Positions 8,385 through 17,283 are shown, numbered from the stretch's first letter. The stretch is DNA of 64,000 bases from Actinacidiphila paucisporea (GCF_900142575.1 NZ_FRBI01000013.1:62001-126000); one strand, 5' to 3'. The notes: generated from the letters alone by a model not told the origin. Translations and numbers: made by a program.

Positions 8385-9446
8385 GTGAAGAACGTGTGGG
8401 GGCCTGATGGCGGACGGGTGAGCGGACGCCTCGCGGCCCCCGCGGTGACGTACGGTTTCACCGGAACACCCCGCTCGCGGTCGGCTCCTTCGGAGTCGGC
8501 GACGAGTGACAACGGGCCGGTGATTCCCCATCACCGGCACGGCAGTGCCCTCGCGCACGAAACCGCCGGGTCCGATGGTGGCCCCGGTACACCTCGCCGA
8601 TCGGTCGGCCGTTCGTCCCACACCCCCCGGGACGAGCGGTGCGGCGATCGCCATGGCCGCCCCGGAACTGTCCCCCCTGTTCCGGGGCGGCGTTCTGCTG
8701 TTCCGGCGCTCAGCGGGCTGGGTGCGGTCTTCGCCGCCGGCGTCGCCCTTTTCGTCGTGCTCACCCGGCAGGTCTCGCGGAACGGTCCGCTGGTGGACCG
8801 GGACTGGTCGGTGCTCGGCTGGTTCCAGCGTGCCTCGGCCGCGCATCCGGCGCTGCTCGGCACCGCGCAGGCGCTGTCCGACCTGGGCAATGTGCAGGTC
8901 GCGGTGCCGCTGCTGCTGGCCGCCGCGCTCTTCGCGGCGCTCAGGGGCAGGGCCGGCGGGCGGCCGCTGTGGTGGCTGCCGCCGCTTGCGGCCGCCGCGG
9001 CCATGGCGGTGGTGCCGCTGGTGGTGGGCGGGGTGAAGTCTGCGGTGGCCAGGCCCGCGCCCGGCAAGGTGCACCTGGGGCCGAACGGCTACGCGGGCTT
9101 CTTCCCCTCCGGGCACACCGCGACCTCGGCGGTCGCGATCGGTGCGGCGGCGCTGCTGGTGCTGCCCTTCGTACGGCATACGGCGCTGCGCCGGTCGCTG
9201 GGCGCGGCGGCGGTGCTGCTGGCCGCCGCGGTGGGCGCGGCCCTGGTGTGGCACGGCTACCACTGGCCGCTGGACGTGCTGGCCAGCTGGTGCCTGGCCG
9301 GGGCGCTGCTGTCGGCGGTGGCGGCGGCGGGGGTCCTGGAGCGCCGGGCCGCGGGACCGCGCTCCAGGACCCCCGCCGCCGGCGCCGGGTCAGCTGTTGG
9401 TGGGGAAGCCGAGGTTGATACCGCCGTTGAGGGTCGTCCCGCGTGA
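8385..9446 (+). CDS. PAP2-family membrane phosphatase
   Basis: The protein (up to 353 residues) carries the three PAP2 phosphatase motifs: KSAVARPAPGK, FFPSGHTATSAV and WHGYHWPLDVLAS, with catalytic histidines in the second and third. They are flanked by hydrophobic helices such as GLGAVFAAGVALFVVLTRQ. Family members remove phosphate from lipid phosphates or undecaprenyl diphosphate at the outer membrane face. The start is uncertain. GTG at 8385 has a good GGAGG 10 nt upstream, but the first 110 encoded residues look low-complexity and lack family features, so translation may begin later (GTG at 8418 is another option). Its tail overlaps the 3' end of the convergent mmsA-like gene by 57 nt. 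Confidence 0.75.
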   Translation: MKNVWGPDGGRVSGRLAAPAVTYGFTGTPRSRSAPSESATSDNGPVIPHHRHGSALAHETAGSDGGPGTPRRSVGRSSHTPRDERCGDRHGRPGTVPPVPGRRSAVPALSGLGAVFAAGVALFVVLTRQVSRNGPLVDRDWSVLGWFQRASAAHPALLGTAQALSDLGNVQVAVPLLLAAALFAALRGRAGGRPLWWLPPLAAAAAMAVVPLVVGGVKSAVARPAPGKVHLGPNGYAGFFPSGHTATSAVAIGAAALLVLPFVRHTALRRSLGAAAVLLAAAVGAALVWHGYHWPLDVLASWCLAGALLSAVAAAGVLERRAAGPRSRTPAAGAGSAVGGEAEVDTAVEGRPA

Positions 9447-10922
9447 GGTGGGGGAAGGGTCGAGCCAGCGCTGGGTGACGGCCTTGCCGCGGGTGAAGAA
9501 CCTGACGCCGTCCTCGCCGTAGGCGTGGGTGTCGCCGAACAACGAGGACTTCCAGCCGCCGAAGGAGTAGTAGGCGACGGGCACCGGGATGGGCACGTTG
9601 ATGCCGACCATGCCGACCTCGACCTCGTGCTGGAAGCGGCGGGCGGCGCCGCCGTCGTTGGTGAACAGCGCGGTGCCGTTGCCGTAGGGGTTGGCGTTGA
9701 TCAGGGCCAGGCCGTCGTCGTAGGACGGCACGCGCACCACGGAGAGCACCGGGCCGAAGATCTCGTCGTCGTAGACGGACATGCCGGGCCTGACCCGGTC
9801 GAAGAGCGTCGGGCCGAGCCAGAAGCCGCTCTCGGCCGCGCCGTCGGACAGCGGGTGCTTGCGGCCGTCGACGGCCAGCTCGGCGCCGTCGGTGACGCCC
9901 GAGTCCAGGTAGGAGGTGACCTTGTCGCGGTGGACGCCGGTGACCAGCGGGCCCATCTGGGAGTCGGGGGCGCTGCCGGGGCCCACGGTGAGGCCGGCGA
10001 TGCGCTGCTTGATCCGCTCGACCAGGTCGTCGCCGACCGGGTCAACGGCGACCAGCACCGAGACCGCCATGCAGCGCTCCCCCGCGGCGCCGAACCCGGC
10101 GTTGACGGCCGCGTCGGCGGCCAGGTCCAGGTCGGCGTCGGGCAGCACCAGCATGTGGTTCTTGGCACCGCCGAGTGCCTGGACGCGCTTGCCGTGGCGC
10201 GTCGCGGTCTCGTAGACGTAGCGGGCGATCGGCGTGGAGCCGACGAAGGACACCGCCTTGATGTCGGGGTGCTCCAGGAGCCGGTCGACGGCGGCCTTGT
10301 CGCCGTGGACGACGTTGAAGACGCCGTCGGGCAGCCCGGCCTCGCGCCACAGGGCGGCCAGGAAGTTGGCCGCGGAGGGGTCCTTCTCCGACGGTTTGAC
10401 GACGACGGTGTTGCCGGCGGCGATGGCGAGCGGGAAGAACCACATCGGGACCATGGCGGGGAAGTTGAACGGCGAGATCACCGCGACCGGGCCGAGCGGC
10501 TGGCGCAGCGAGTAGACGTCGATCCCGCTGGAGGCCTGCTCGGTGTAGCCGCCCTTGAGCAGATGCGGGATGCCGCACGCGTACTCGACGACCTCCAGGC
10601 CGCGGGCGATCTCGCCGAGGGCGTCGGAGTGCACCTTGCCGTGCTCGGAGACGATGATCGCGGCCAGGTCCTCGCGGCGGGCGTTGAGCAGTTCGCGGAA
10701 GGCGAAGAGCACTGAGGAGCGCTTGGCAACCGAGGTGTGCCGCCAGTGGCCGAAGGCGTCGAGTGCGGCGCCGACCGCCTGGTCGACGACGCCGGTGTCG
10801 GCGAAGTCGACCTGCCCGCTGACCTGGCCGGTCGCGGGGTCGTAGACGTCGCCGCGCCGCTCCGCGGTGCCGGTCCAGGGGCGGCCGGCGATCCAGTGGG
10901 TGATGTGCTGGGGGCTCGTCAC
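9390..10922 (-). CDS. mmsA: CoA-acylating methylmalonate-semialdehyde dehydrogenase
   Basis: This 510-residue aldehyde dehydrogenase belongs to the MmsA group, which converts methylmalonate or malonate semialdehyde with NAD and CoA to propionyl-CoA or acetyl-CoA. Diagnostic segments are ISPFNFPAMVPMWFFPLAIA, the absence of the usual general-base glutamate (VQALGGAKNHMLVLPDA instead of ELGG), and the cysteine in GAAGERCMAVSV (about residue 283). It acts in valine, inositol, beta-alanine or uracil breakdown. The GTG start has GGAAGG 9 nt upstream. In this cluster it could handle semialdehydes made by the aminotransferases, for instance from beta-alanine, but that link is inferred. Confidence 0.9.
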   Translation of the reverse strand: MTSPQHITHWIAGRPWTGTAERRGDVYDPATGQVSGQVDFADTGVVDQAVGAALDAFGHWRHTSVAKRSSVLFAFRELLNARREDLAAIIVSEHGKVHSDALGEIARGLEVVEYACGIPHLLKGGYTEQASSGIDVYSLRQPLGPVAVISPFNFPAMVPMWFFPLAIAAGNTVVVKPSEKDPSAANFLAALWREAGLPDGVFNVVHGDKAAVDRLLEHPDIKAVSFVGSTPIARYVYETATRHGKRVQALGGAKNHMLVLPDADLDLAADAAVNAGFGAAGERCMAVSVLVAVDPVGDDLVERIKQRIAGLTVGPGSAPDSQMGPLVTGVHRDKVTSYLDSGVTDGAELAVDGRKHPLSDGAAESGFWLGPTLFDRVRPGMSVYDDEIFGPVLSVVRVPSYDDGLALINANPYGNGTALFTNDGGAARRFQHEVEVGMVGINVPIPVPVAYYSFGGWKSSLFGDTHAYGEDGVRFFTRGKAVTQRWLDPSPTSRGTTLNGGINLGFPTNS

Positions 10923-11030
10923 GTGCTGACCCTTCCGTCGTCGTCCCGCCAGTGTCACCACGGGGGCGCCGGGCCACAAGCACCGCGCTGTCCGCAGCGG
11001 GCGGAGCCGGGCCGGGACAGCTAGCCGCAG

Positions 11031-11480
11031 CTAGCCGCCGGCCAGTTGCGCGGCCGCCTCGTGCATGGCCAGTTCGAGGACGACCGGGTCGGTGAGGTGC
11101 CCGGTGCCGTCGGGGGGGACCAGCCAGCGCACCCCGCCGGTGGGCCGGCCGGGGTAGGGCACCACGATCCAGGTGCCGCGGCCGACCGCCCGTACGCCGG
11201 TGCCCAGCCAGCGGGCGGCGGTGCCGGGCGGCACGAAGAAGCCGATCCGCGCGTCGCCGAAGTCGGCGAGCACCGGGCCCGGCCGGTCCACCAGCCGGCT
11301 GAGGACGTCCAGGGTGGGATAGCCCAGCTCGCTGCCGAGGATCAGCACGTCCCACTTGCGCCCGGCGGGCAGCAGCGCCACCCCGAGTGGGTTGTCCTCC
11401 CACTCCCGGCGGACGCCGTCAGGATCGTGCGCCACCGACGCCAGCCATTCCACCGCACTCATCGCTCCGGCGCTGCCCAT
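11031..11480 (-). CDS. small protein resembling prim-pol N-terminal domain
   Basis: This 149-residue protein is not assigned to a named function. Its core, VALLPAGRKWDVLIL, GPVLADFGDARIGFFVPPGTA and GGVRWLVPPDGTGHL, runs parallel to the protein encoded at 62025-62759 (AVLLPAGRAFDVIEV, GPVLLTPAGRAQFFVAPGAA, LGPVRWLREPLPG). That protein is of the type annotated in streptomycetes as bifunctional DNA primase/polymerase. No catalytic acidic pair is obvious, so an enzymatic primase activity is doubtful. ATG at 11480 has AAGGAGG 8 nt upstream; a second in-frame ATG lies 18 nt later. It sits between the puuB-like and mmsA-like genes on the same strand but has its own 160-nt upstream region. Confidence 0.6.
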   Translation of the reverse strand: MGSAGAMSAVEWLASVAHDPDGVRREWEDNPLGVALLPAGRKWDVLILGSELGYPTLDVLSRLVDRPGPVLADFGDARIGFFVPPGTAARWLGTGVRAVGRGTWIVVPYPGRPTGGVRWLVPPDGTGHLTDPVVLELAMHEAAAQLAGG

Positions 11481-11556
11481 GCCGGCCCCTCCTTCTGCCC
11501 GGTGACCCCTGCTGTCACAGGAGAGAGGGCGCGGGGCGGCGGCTATTACGCGGGTT

Positions 11557-11575
11557 TCACTATCCTCGGTAGTGA
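11557..11575. promoter_or_regulatory. palindrome TCACTA-N7-TAGTGA
   Basis: A perfect 6-bp inverted repeat with a 7-nt spacer lies about 77 nt upstream of the start of the prim-pol-like gene (minus strand). It is not followed by a T run and is AT-richer than its surroundings, so an operator is more likely than a terminator. The regulator is unknown. Confidence 0.35.
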
Positions 11576-11583
11576 GACGGCTC

Positions 11584-11626
11584 GCACGGGTGCCCGGAGG
11601 GCTCACGCACCCTCCGGTCCGCGTGC
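11584..11626 (-). terminator. hairpin after the pot-puuB operon
   Basis: An 8-bp perfect stem (CCGGAGGG at 11594-11601 with CCCTCCGG at 11610-11617) is extended by an outer GCACG/CGTGC pairing. It lies 16 nt past the stop codon of the oxidoreductase gene at 11642. There is no clear U tract, which is usual for streptomycete terminators. Confidence 0.55.
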
Positions 11627-11641
11627 CCCCCCAGCGGACGG

Positions 11642-13039
11642 TCAGCTGTCGAAGCCGAGTCCGGCCCGGTCCATGGCGCGCAGCCACATGTTGCGCCGGC
11701 CCTGCGCGCGGTCGGCGCGGGCCAGCGACCACTTGGTCAGGCCGATCCCGGCCGAGGCGAAGGGCTCGGGCGGGAAGGGCAGCGGTTTGGTGCGCACCAT
11801 CTCCAGCCGGGTGCGCTCGGTGTCGGCGCCCGCGAGCAGGTCGAGCACCACCTCGGCGCCGAATCTGCTGGCGCCCACCCCGAGCCCGGTGTAGCCCGCC
11901 GCGTAGCCGACCCGCCCGGAGAAGGCGGTGCCGAAGAAGGCCGAGAAACGGGTGCAGGTGTCGATGGCGCCGCCCCAGGCGTGGCTGAAGGCGAGGCCTT
12001 CGAGCTGCGGGAAGCAGGTGAAGAAGTGCCGGGCCAGGGTGCGGTAGGTGGCGGGGCGGTGGTCGTAGTCGGCGCTCATCCTGCCGCCGCGGGGATATAC
12101 CGCGTCGTAGCCGCCCCACAGGATGCGCTGGTCGGCGGTGAGCCGGAAGTAGTGGAAGCGGTTGGCGCTGTCACCGAGGCCCTGCCGGCCGCGCCAGCCG
12201 ATCGCCCGGCGCTGCTCGTCGCTGAGCGGTTCGCTGACCAGGGCGTAGTCGTAGACCGGGACGGTGTAGGGGCGGACCCGGCGGACCAGGGAGGGGAAGG
12301 CGTTGGTGCCGAGCGCGACCCGGTGGGCCAGCACCCGGCCGTAGGGGGTGCGTACCGCCATGCCGGCGCGGTGCCTGACCACGGCGGTGGCGGGGCTGCG
12401 CTCGTAGATCCGTACGCCCGCTTCCTCCGCGGCGCGTTGGAGGCCCCAGACGAGCCGGGCGGGGTTGACCATGGCGACGCCGTGCCGGTCGTACAGGCCG
12501 CCGTGGAAGGTGGGCGAGTCGACCTCGGCGCGGACCTGGTCGCGGTCGAGCAGTTCGACGTCGACGCCGTTCGCCGTGGCAATTGCCGCGGCTTGGCGAA
12601 GCTCGGCATATTGATACGGCTCGGTGGCCACGTCGATCTCGCCGGTCCGCTCGAAGTCGCAGTCGATGCCGTACCGGGCGACCGCGGCCTCGATGGCGTC
12701 GAGGTTGCGGTCGCCGAGGAGGCGGAGCGCGGGGAACTGCGCCGGCCAGCGGGCCAGGCCGTTCATGACGCCGTGGGTGAGGCTGGCGGCGCAGAAGCCG
12801 CCGTTGCGCCCCGAGGCGGCCCAGCCGACCCTGGCCCCCTCGACGAGCACCACGTCGCGGCCCGGGTCGCGCTCCTTGGCCAGCAGCGCCGTCCACAGCC
12901 CCGTGTAGCCGCCGCCGACGACCAGCAGGTCGCAGTCCTCCTCGCCGGCCAGCGCCGCCCGCGCGGGGGGCCGCCCGGGGTCGTCGAGCCAGTACGGCGT
13001 CTGCTCGGCGTCGGCGAGTGATCGGGCGGCCGGGTCCAT
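11642..13039 (-). CDS. FAD-dependent oxidase, gamma-glutamylputrescine oxidase-like
   Basis: This 465-residue DAO-family flavoprotein has an N-terminal dinucleotide-binding motif (LLVVGGGYTGLWTALLA, residues 38-55) and the family ending GYAAGYTGLGVGASRFGAEV that closes over FAD. PuuB-type enzymes oxidise the primary amine of gamma-glutamylputrescine or related amines to an aldehyde with release of ammonia and peroxide. The ATG is preceded by GGAGGAGCC. It is the last gene of a potD-A-B-C-oxidase run, 48 nt after potC, which strongly supports a polyamine substrate. The aldehyde product would go to the dehydrogenase at 19345-20778. Glycine or sarcosine oxidation is the alternative within the family. 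Confidence 0.8.
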   Translation of the reverse strand: MDPAARSLADAEQTPYWLDDPGRPPARAALAGEEDCDLLVVGGGYTGLWTALLAKERDPGRDVVLVEGARVGWAASGRNGGFCAASLTHGVMNGLARWPAQFPALRLLGDRNLDAIEAAVARYGIDCDFERTGEIDVATEPYQYAELRQAAAIATANGVDVELLDRDQVRAEVDSPTFHGGLYDRHGVAMVNPARLVWGLQRAAEEAGVRIYERSPATAVVRHRAGMAVRTPYGRVLAHRVALGTNAFPSLVRRVRPYTVPVYDYALVSEPLSDEQRRAIGWRGRQGLGDSANRFHYFRLTADQRILWGGYDAVYPRGGRMSADYDHRPATYRTLARHFFTCFPQLEGLAFSHAWGGAIDTCTRFSAFFGTAFSGRVGYAAGYTGLGVGASRFGAEVVLDLLAGADTERTRLEMVRTKPLPFPPEPFASAGIGLTKWSLARADRAQGRRNMWLRAMDRAGLGFDS

Positions 13040-13087
13040 GGCTCCTCCGGTGGCAGTGGCGGCGGTCTGTGCGGTGGGCCGGCCGGG

Positions 13088-13894
13088 TCAGGTGCGCGCC
13101 CCCCTGCGGCGGCCGCCGACGAGCTGCCCCGCCACCACCAGCAGCACCGCGACCACGAACATCGCCGTACCGATCACGTTGACCTGCACCGGGGTGCCGC
13201 GCTGCGCCGAGCCCCAGACGAACATCGGGAAGGTCACGGTGTTGCCCGCGTTGAAGCTGGTGATGATGTAGTCGTCGAAGGACAGCGCGAAGGACAGCAG
13301 CGCACCGGCCGCGATGCCGGGCGCCGCCAGTGGCAGGGTGATCCGCAGGAAGGTCTGCGCGGGGGTGGCGTAGAGGTCCTGCGCGGCCTGTTCCAGGCGC
13401 GGGTCCATGCTCATGACGCGGGCCTTGACCGCGACGACCACGAAACTCAGGCAGAACATGGTGTGCGCGATCAGGATCGTCCAGAAGCCGAACCGGATGC
13501 GCATGTTGAGGAAGAGCGTGCCGAGCGAGGCGCCCATCACGACCTCGGGCATGGCCATCGGCAGGAAGATGAGCATGTTGGTGGCCGCCCGGCCGCGGAA
13601 TCGGTAGCGGGCCAGCGCGAAGGCGGTCATGGTGCCGAGCACGGTGGCGCCGATGGTGGCGTAGACCGCGAGCCGCAGGCTCAAGGTGAGCGAGCCGCAC
13701 ATGTCGGCGACGCCGCAGGGGTGCTGCCAGGCGTCGGTGGAGAAGTGGTTCCAGGTGTAGTTGAAGCGGCCCTTGGGCTTGTTGAAGGAGAAGGCCAGCA
13801 CGACCAGGTTGGGCAGGATGAGGTAGCCGAGCGCGAGGACTCCCGCGAGCACCACCACGTTCTTGCGCAGCCAGCGCATCGGACGCGTCTGCAT
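13088..13894 (-). CDS. potC: spermidine/putrescine ABC transporter permease PotC
   Basis: This 268-residue inner-membrane permease has about six hydrophobic segments. It carries the permease EAA-type loop EQAAQDLYATPAQTFLRITLP, which contacts the ATPase. PotC-like features include NKPKGRFNYTWNHFS in the first external loop and FDDYIITSFNAG near the end. With PotB it forms the channel for polyamine uptake. The start codon overlaps the potB stop by one base (TGATG), indicating translational coupling. Confidence 0.9.
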   Translation of the reverse strand: MQTRPMRWLRKNVVVLAGVLALGYLILPNLVVLAFSFNKPKGRFNYTWNHFSTDAWQHPCGVADMCGSLTLSLRLAVYATIGATVLGTMTAFALARYRFRGRAATNMLIFLPMAMPEVVMGASLGTLFLNMRIRFGFWTILIAHTMFCLSFVVVAVKARVMSMDPRLEQAAQDLYATPAQTFLRITLPLAAPGIAAGALLSFALSFDDYIITSFNAGNTVTFPMFVWGSAQRGTPVQVNVIGTAMFVVAVLLVVAGQLVGGRRRGART

Positions 13895-14832
13895 CAGACC
13901 AGCTCCTCCGTCCCGGCCCTGCGGATGTAGACGGTGACGATCGCGAGGATGGCCGCCATCAGGATGAAGGACAGCGCGGCGGCCGTCGGGTAGTCGAGCA
14001 CCCGCAGGAACTGCGACTGGATGACGTTGCCGATCATCTTCTGGTTGGTGGAGCCCAGCAACTCGGCGTTGATGTAGTCGCCGGACGCCGGGATGAAGGT
14101 CAGCAGGGTGCCCGCGACCACCCCGGGCAGCGACAGCGGGAAGGTCACCTTGCGGAAGGTGGTGAAGGGCGTGGCGTACAGGTCGCCGGACGCCTCGTGC
14201 AGCCGCCCGTCGATCCGCTCCAGCGAGGTGTAGAGCGGCAGGATCATGAACGGCAGGAAGTTGTACGTCAGCCCGCAGACCACCGCCAGCGGGGTGGCGA
14301 GCACCCGGTCGCCCTGGGTGATGTGCAGCCACGAGGTGACGTCCAGGACGTGCACGGTGTTCAGGAACGACACCACCGGCCCCTGGTCGGCCAGGATCGT
14401 CTCCCAGGCCAGGGTGCGGATCAGGAAGCTGGTGAAGAACGGCGCGATCACCAGCACCAGCACGACGTTGCGCCAGCGCCCGGCCCTGAAGGCGATCGTG
14501 TACGCCAGCGGGTAGCCGATCGCCAGGCAGGCCGCGGTGGCGATGCCGGAGTAGAGCAGCGAGCGCAGGAAGTGCGGCCAGTACTCGCGCAGCGCGTCCC
14601 AGTAGGTCGCGACGTGCCAGGTGACCTTGAAGCCCTCGTCGAGCGACCCGGTCTGCACCGAGGTCGAGGCCTGGTAGACCATCGGGGCGACGAAGAAGAC
14701 CAGCAGCCAGGCGACCCCGGCGAGCAGCAGCAGATACGGCGTCAGCCGGCGCCGCCCGGCGGCCCGGCGCGGCGCCGCGGGTACGGTCGCGGGCGCCGGG
14801 GAGGTCGGCGGCGGTGCGGTGGCGGCGGTCAT
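13894..14832 (-). CDS. potB: spermidine/putrescine ABC transporter permease PotB
   Basis: This 312-residue permease has a Pro/Ala-rich cytoplasmic N-terminus followed by six predicted helices, from LLLLAGVAWLLVFFVAPMVY to AAALSFILMAAILAIVTVYI. The coupling loop reads HEASGDLYATPFTTFRKVTFP. It pairs with PotC in the polyamine importer. The ATG overlaps the potA stop codon (ATGA), so the genes are translated in a coupled manner. Confidence 0.9.
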   Translation of the reverse strand: MTAATAPPPTSPAPATVPAAPRRAAGRRRLTPYLLLLAGVAWLLVFFVAPMVYQASTSVQTGSLDEGFKVTWHVATYWDALREYWPHFLRSLLYSGIATAACLAIGYPLAYTIAFRAGRWRNVVLVLVIAPFFTSFLIRTLAWETILADQGPVVSFLNTVHVLDVTSWLHITQGDRVLATPLAVVCGLTYNFLPFMILPLYTSLERIDGRLHEASGDLYATPFTTFRKVTFPLSLPGVVAGTLLTFIPASGDYINAELLGSTNQKMIGNVIQSQFLRVLDYPTAAALSFILMAAILAIVTVYIRRAGTEELV

Positions 14833-16034
14833 ACGGCGGCCTCCGCGGCGGTGCCCGCACCGTCCGGGGAGAGCGCCGCCTCCACCGCGTCGGCGTCGAG
14901 CCCGGCGTCGATGTCCTGGGCGGCGTCGAGGCCGAAGGTGTGCGCGGGGTTCCAGTGCAGGACGACGGGGGCGCCGGGGACGAGCCGGCCGTCGCGTTCG
15001 ACGTTCGGCACGAAGACCTCGAGTTCCGGGCAGACCGGGCTGTCGATCACGTACTGCGTGGACACCCCGATGAAGCTGGAGTCGACGATCCGGCCGGGCA
15101 CCCGGTTGCGCCCCTCGGCTATCGCGTCCTCGTCGTCCCGGTGCACCAGCGCGATCTTCTCCGGGCGAACGCCGGCCAGCACCCTGCCGCCGGTGGTGAC
15201 CTCGGCGCCGCACCTGGCGGCGGGCAGGGTGAGCCGCTGCCCCGCCGCGACCAGCTGGATGTCGCCGCCCGAAGTGCCGGTGACCTCGGCCTCGATGAGG
15301 TTGGAGGTGCCGAGGAAGTTGGCCACGAAGGTGGAGCCGGGGTTCTCGTAGAGGTCGGCGGGGGCGCCGAGCTGCTCGACGCGTCCGGCGTTCATCACCG
15401 CGACGGTGTCGGCCATCGTCATGGCCTCCTCCTGGTCGTGGGTGACGTGGATGAAGGTGATGCCGACCTCGGTCTGGATGCGTTTGAGCTCCAGCTGCAT
15501 CTGGCGCCGCAGCTTGAGGTCGAGAGCGCCCAGCGGCTCGTCGAGCAGCAGCACCTCGGGCTTGTTGATCAGCGCCCTGGCCACGGCGACCCGCTGCTGC
15601 TGCCCGCCGGAGAGCTGGTGCGGCTTGCGGCGGGCCATCCCGCCGAGCTGTACGAGGTCCAGCATGTCGCCGACCTGCTGCTTGACCGACTTGATGCCGC
15701 GGCGGCGCAGCCCGAAGGCGACGTTCTCGTAGACGTCCAGGTGCGGGAAGAGCGCGTAGTTCTGGAAGACCGTGTTGACCGGGCGCTTGTACGGCGGCAG
15801 GGCGGTGACGTCCTTGCCGCCGAGTGCGACGGAGCCCGTGGTGGGGTCTTCGAGGCCGGCGATCATCCGCAGGGTGGTGGTCTTGCCGCAGCCGGACGCG
15901 CCGAGCAGGGCGAAGAAGGACCCCGCGGGGACGGTGAGGTCCAGCGGGTGGACAGCGGTGAAGGACCCGTAGGTCTTGCTGAGCGCGGAGAGGCGGACGG
16001 CGTCGCCGGGCGCTGCGGTGGGTTCGGTCGTCAT
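14829..16034 (-). CDS. potA: spermidine/putrescine ABC transporter ATPase PotA
   Basis: This 401-residue ATP-binding subunit energises polyamine import. It shows Walker A GASGCGKTT (about residue 47), a Q-loop in FQNYALFPHLDVYENV, signature LSGGQQQRVA, Walker B LLLDEPLGALD, H-loop HVTHDQEEA, and a C-terminal TOBE-type regulatory domain from about residue 270 with the typical AGVRPEKI. The start MTTEPTAAPG follows potD after 16 nt. Alternative upstream starts add unrelated residues. Confidence 0.92.
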   Translation of the reverse strand: MTTEPTAAPGDAVRLSALSKTYGSFTAVHPLDLTVPAGSFFALLGASGCGKTTTLRMIAGLEDPTTGSVALGGKDVTALPPYKRPVNTVFQNYALFPHLDVYENVAFGLRRRGIKSVKQQVGDMLDLVQLGGMARRKPHQLSGGQQQRVAVARALINKPEVLLLDEPLGALDLKLRRQMQLELKRIQTEVGITFIHVTHDQEEAMTMADTVAVMNAGRVEQLGAPADLYENPGSTFVANFLGTSNLIEAEVTGTSGGDIQLVAAGQRLTLPAARCGAEVTTGGRVLAGVRPEKIALVHRDDEDAIAEGRNRVPGRIVDSSFIGVSTQYVIDSPVCPELEVFVPNVERDGRLVPGAPVVLHWNPAHTFGLDAAQDIDAGLDADAVEAALSPDGAGTAAEAAV

Positions 16035-16050
16035 GGCAGATGTCCTCGGG

Positions 16051-17283
16051 TCAGGCGCCGATGAGCTTGGAGAACTTCTCCTCGTAGCGGGTGTCCTCGT
16101 CCTCGCTGAGGGAGCGGAAGCTGTGCGACTTGGCGTCCATCGCGGCATCCGGGAGGATCAGCGGGTTGGTGGCGAGCGCCGGGTCGATCTTCGCCAGGTA
16201 CGGCTTGACCCCGGACACCGGGCACACGTACGCGATGTACGCCGACACCTGGGCGGCGACCTGCGGCTCGTAGTAGTAGTCGATGAGGCGTTCGGCATTG
16301 GTCTTGTGCCGCGCCTTGGCGGGGATCAGCATGTTGTCGGTCGAGAAGAGGAATCCCGCGTCGGGGAAGACGTACTCGATGTCCGGGTCGTCGACCCGCA
16401 GTTGCACCAGGTCGCCCGCCCAGGCGACGCAGGCCGCGATGTCGCCCTTGCTCAGGCCGTCGGTGTAGTCGTTGCCGGTGAATTTGCGGATCTGCTGGCT
16501 GTCGACGGCCTTCTGGACCCGGGCGAGCGCCGCGTCGTAGGTGTCGTCGGTGACCGTCTCCGGCTTGTGGCCCATGTCGAGCAGCGTCATGCCGATGGTG
16601 TCGCGCATCTCGGACAGCATCGCGACCCGGCCCTTGAGCGCGGGGTCGTCCAGCAGCTGCGAGATCGAGGTGACCGCCCGGCCGTTGGTGGACTTCTTGT
16701 TGTAGGCGATACAGGTCGCGATGCCCTGCCAGGGGTACGAGTAGGCGCGGCCCGGGTCCCAGTCGGGGCTGCGGAAGCGCTGTTCGAGGTTGGCGAAGGC
16801 GTGCGGCAGGTGCGCGGGGTCGAGCCGCTGGACCCAGCCGAGCCGGATCATCCTGGCCGCCAGCCAGTCGGTGAGCACCATCAGGTCGCGCCCGGTGTCC
16901 TGGCCCGCGGACAGCTGCGGCTTGATCTTGCCGAAGAACTCGACGTTGTCGTTGATGTCCTCGGTGTACTTGACCTTGATCCCGGTGCGCCTGGTGAACG
17001 CCTCCAGGGTCGGGCGGTGCTTGCCGTCGTCCGACACGTCGACGTACTCGGTCCAGTTGGAGAAGTCGACCGTCTTCTCCCGGTCCGAGTGGTCGGTGGA
17101 CGCGACGCTGTCGCCGGTGCGGCCTGCCGCGGGTATCCCGCACGCGGTCAGGCCCGCGGCGCCGACCGCGCCGAGGCCCGCGGCGCGCAGCAGCGTCCGC
17201 CGGCCCATCGCGGCACGTCCGCCGCTCATACTGCGCCGCAGAGCCGCCCGCAGCGGCGGGGGCAGGGGCTCGTACTGCTCCAT
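16051..17283 (-). CDS. potD: polyamine-binding lipoprotein PotD
   Basis: This 410-residue substrate-binding protein begins with a twin-arginine signal (GRRTLLRAAGLGAVG) ending in a lipobox LTAC, with lipidation expected at Cys48. The mature domain is a class of bilobed binding protein with VDFSNWTEYVDV and AYNKKSTNGR typical of PotD/PotF. It delivers spermidine or putrescine to PotBC at the outer face of the membrane. It is the first gene of the pot operon; the 282-nt upstream region is shared with the divergent gene at 17566. A lysine/aspartate-rich ligand pocket cannot be assigned by eye. Confidence 0.9.
   Translation of the reverse strand: MEQYEPLPPPLRAALRRSMSGGRAAMGRRTLLRAAGLGAVGAAGLTACGIPAAGRTGDSVASTDHSDREKTVDFSNWTEYVDVSDDGKHRPTLEAFTRRTGIKVKYTEDINDNVEFFGKIKPQLSAGQDTGRDLMVLTDWLAARMIRLGWVQRLDPAHLPHAFANLEQRFRSPDWDPGRAYSYPWQGIATCIAYNKKSTNGRAVTSISQLLDDPALKGRVAMLSEMRDTIGMTLLDMGHKPETVTDDTYDAALARVQKAVDSQQIRKFTGNDYTDGLSKGDIAACVAWAGDLVQLRVDDPDIEYVFPDAGFLFSTDNMLIPAKARHKTNAERLIDYYYEPQVAAQVSAYIAYVCPVSGVKPYLAKIDPALATNPLILPDAAMDAKSHSFRSLSEDEDTRYEEKFSKLIGA

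Noticed and set aside
6776-8512. Extension of the membrane ATPase frame upstream through gabT
   Set aside because: The frame stays open for about 580 more codons but runs antisense to a clear gabT, and the ATPase start with a ribosome site at 6775 explains the gene better.
12573-12600. A 19-bp match, CCGCGGCAATTGCCACGGC, also found near 28114-28134
   Set aside because: In both places the bases encode Ala/Ile-rich stretches of unrelated proteins (AAIATA and AVAIAA). Shared codon choice explains it; it is not a mobile repeat.
11642-13039. Assignment of the flavin oxidase as glycine or sarcosine oxidase
   Set aside because: Placement as the last gene of potDABC makes a polyamine-derived amine more likely, though sequence alone does not exclude the others.
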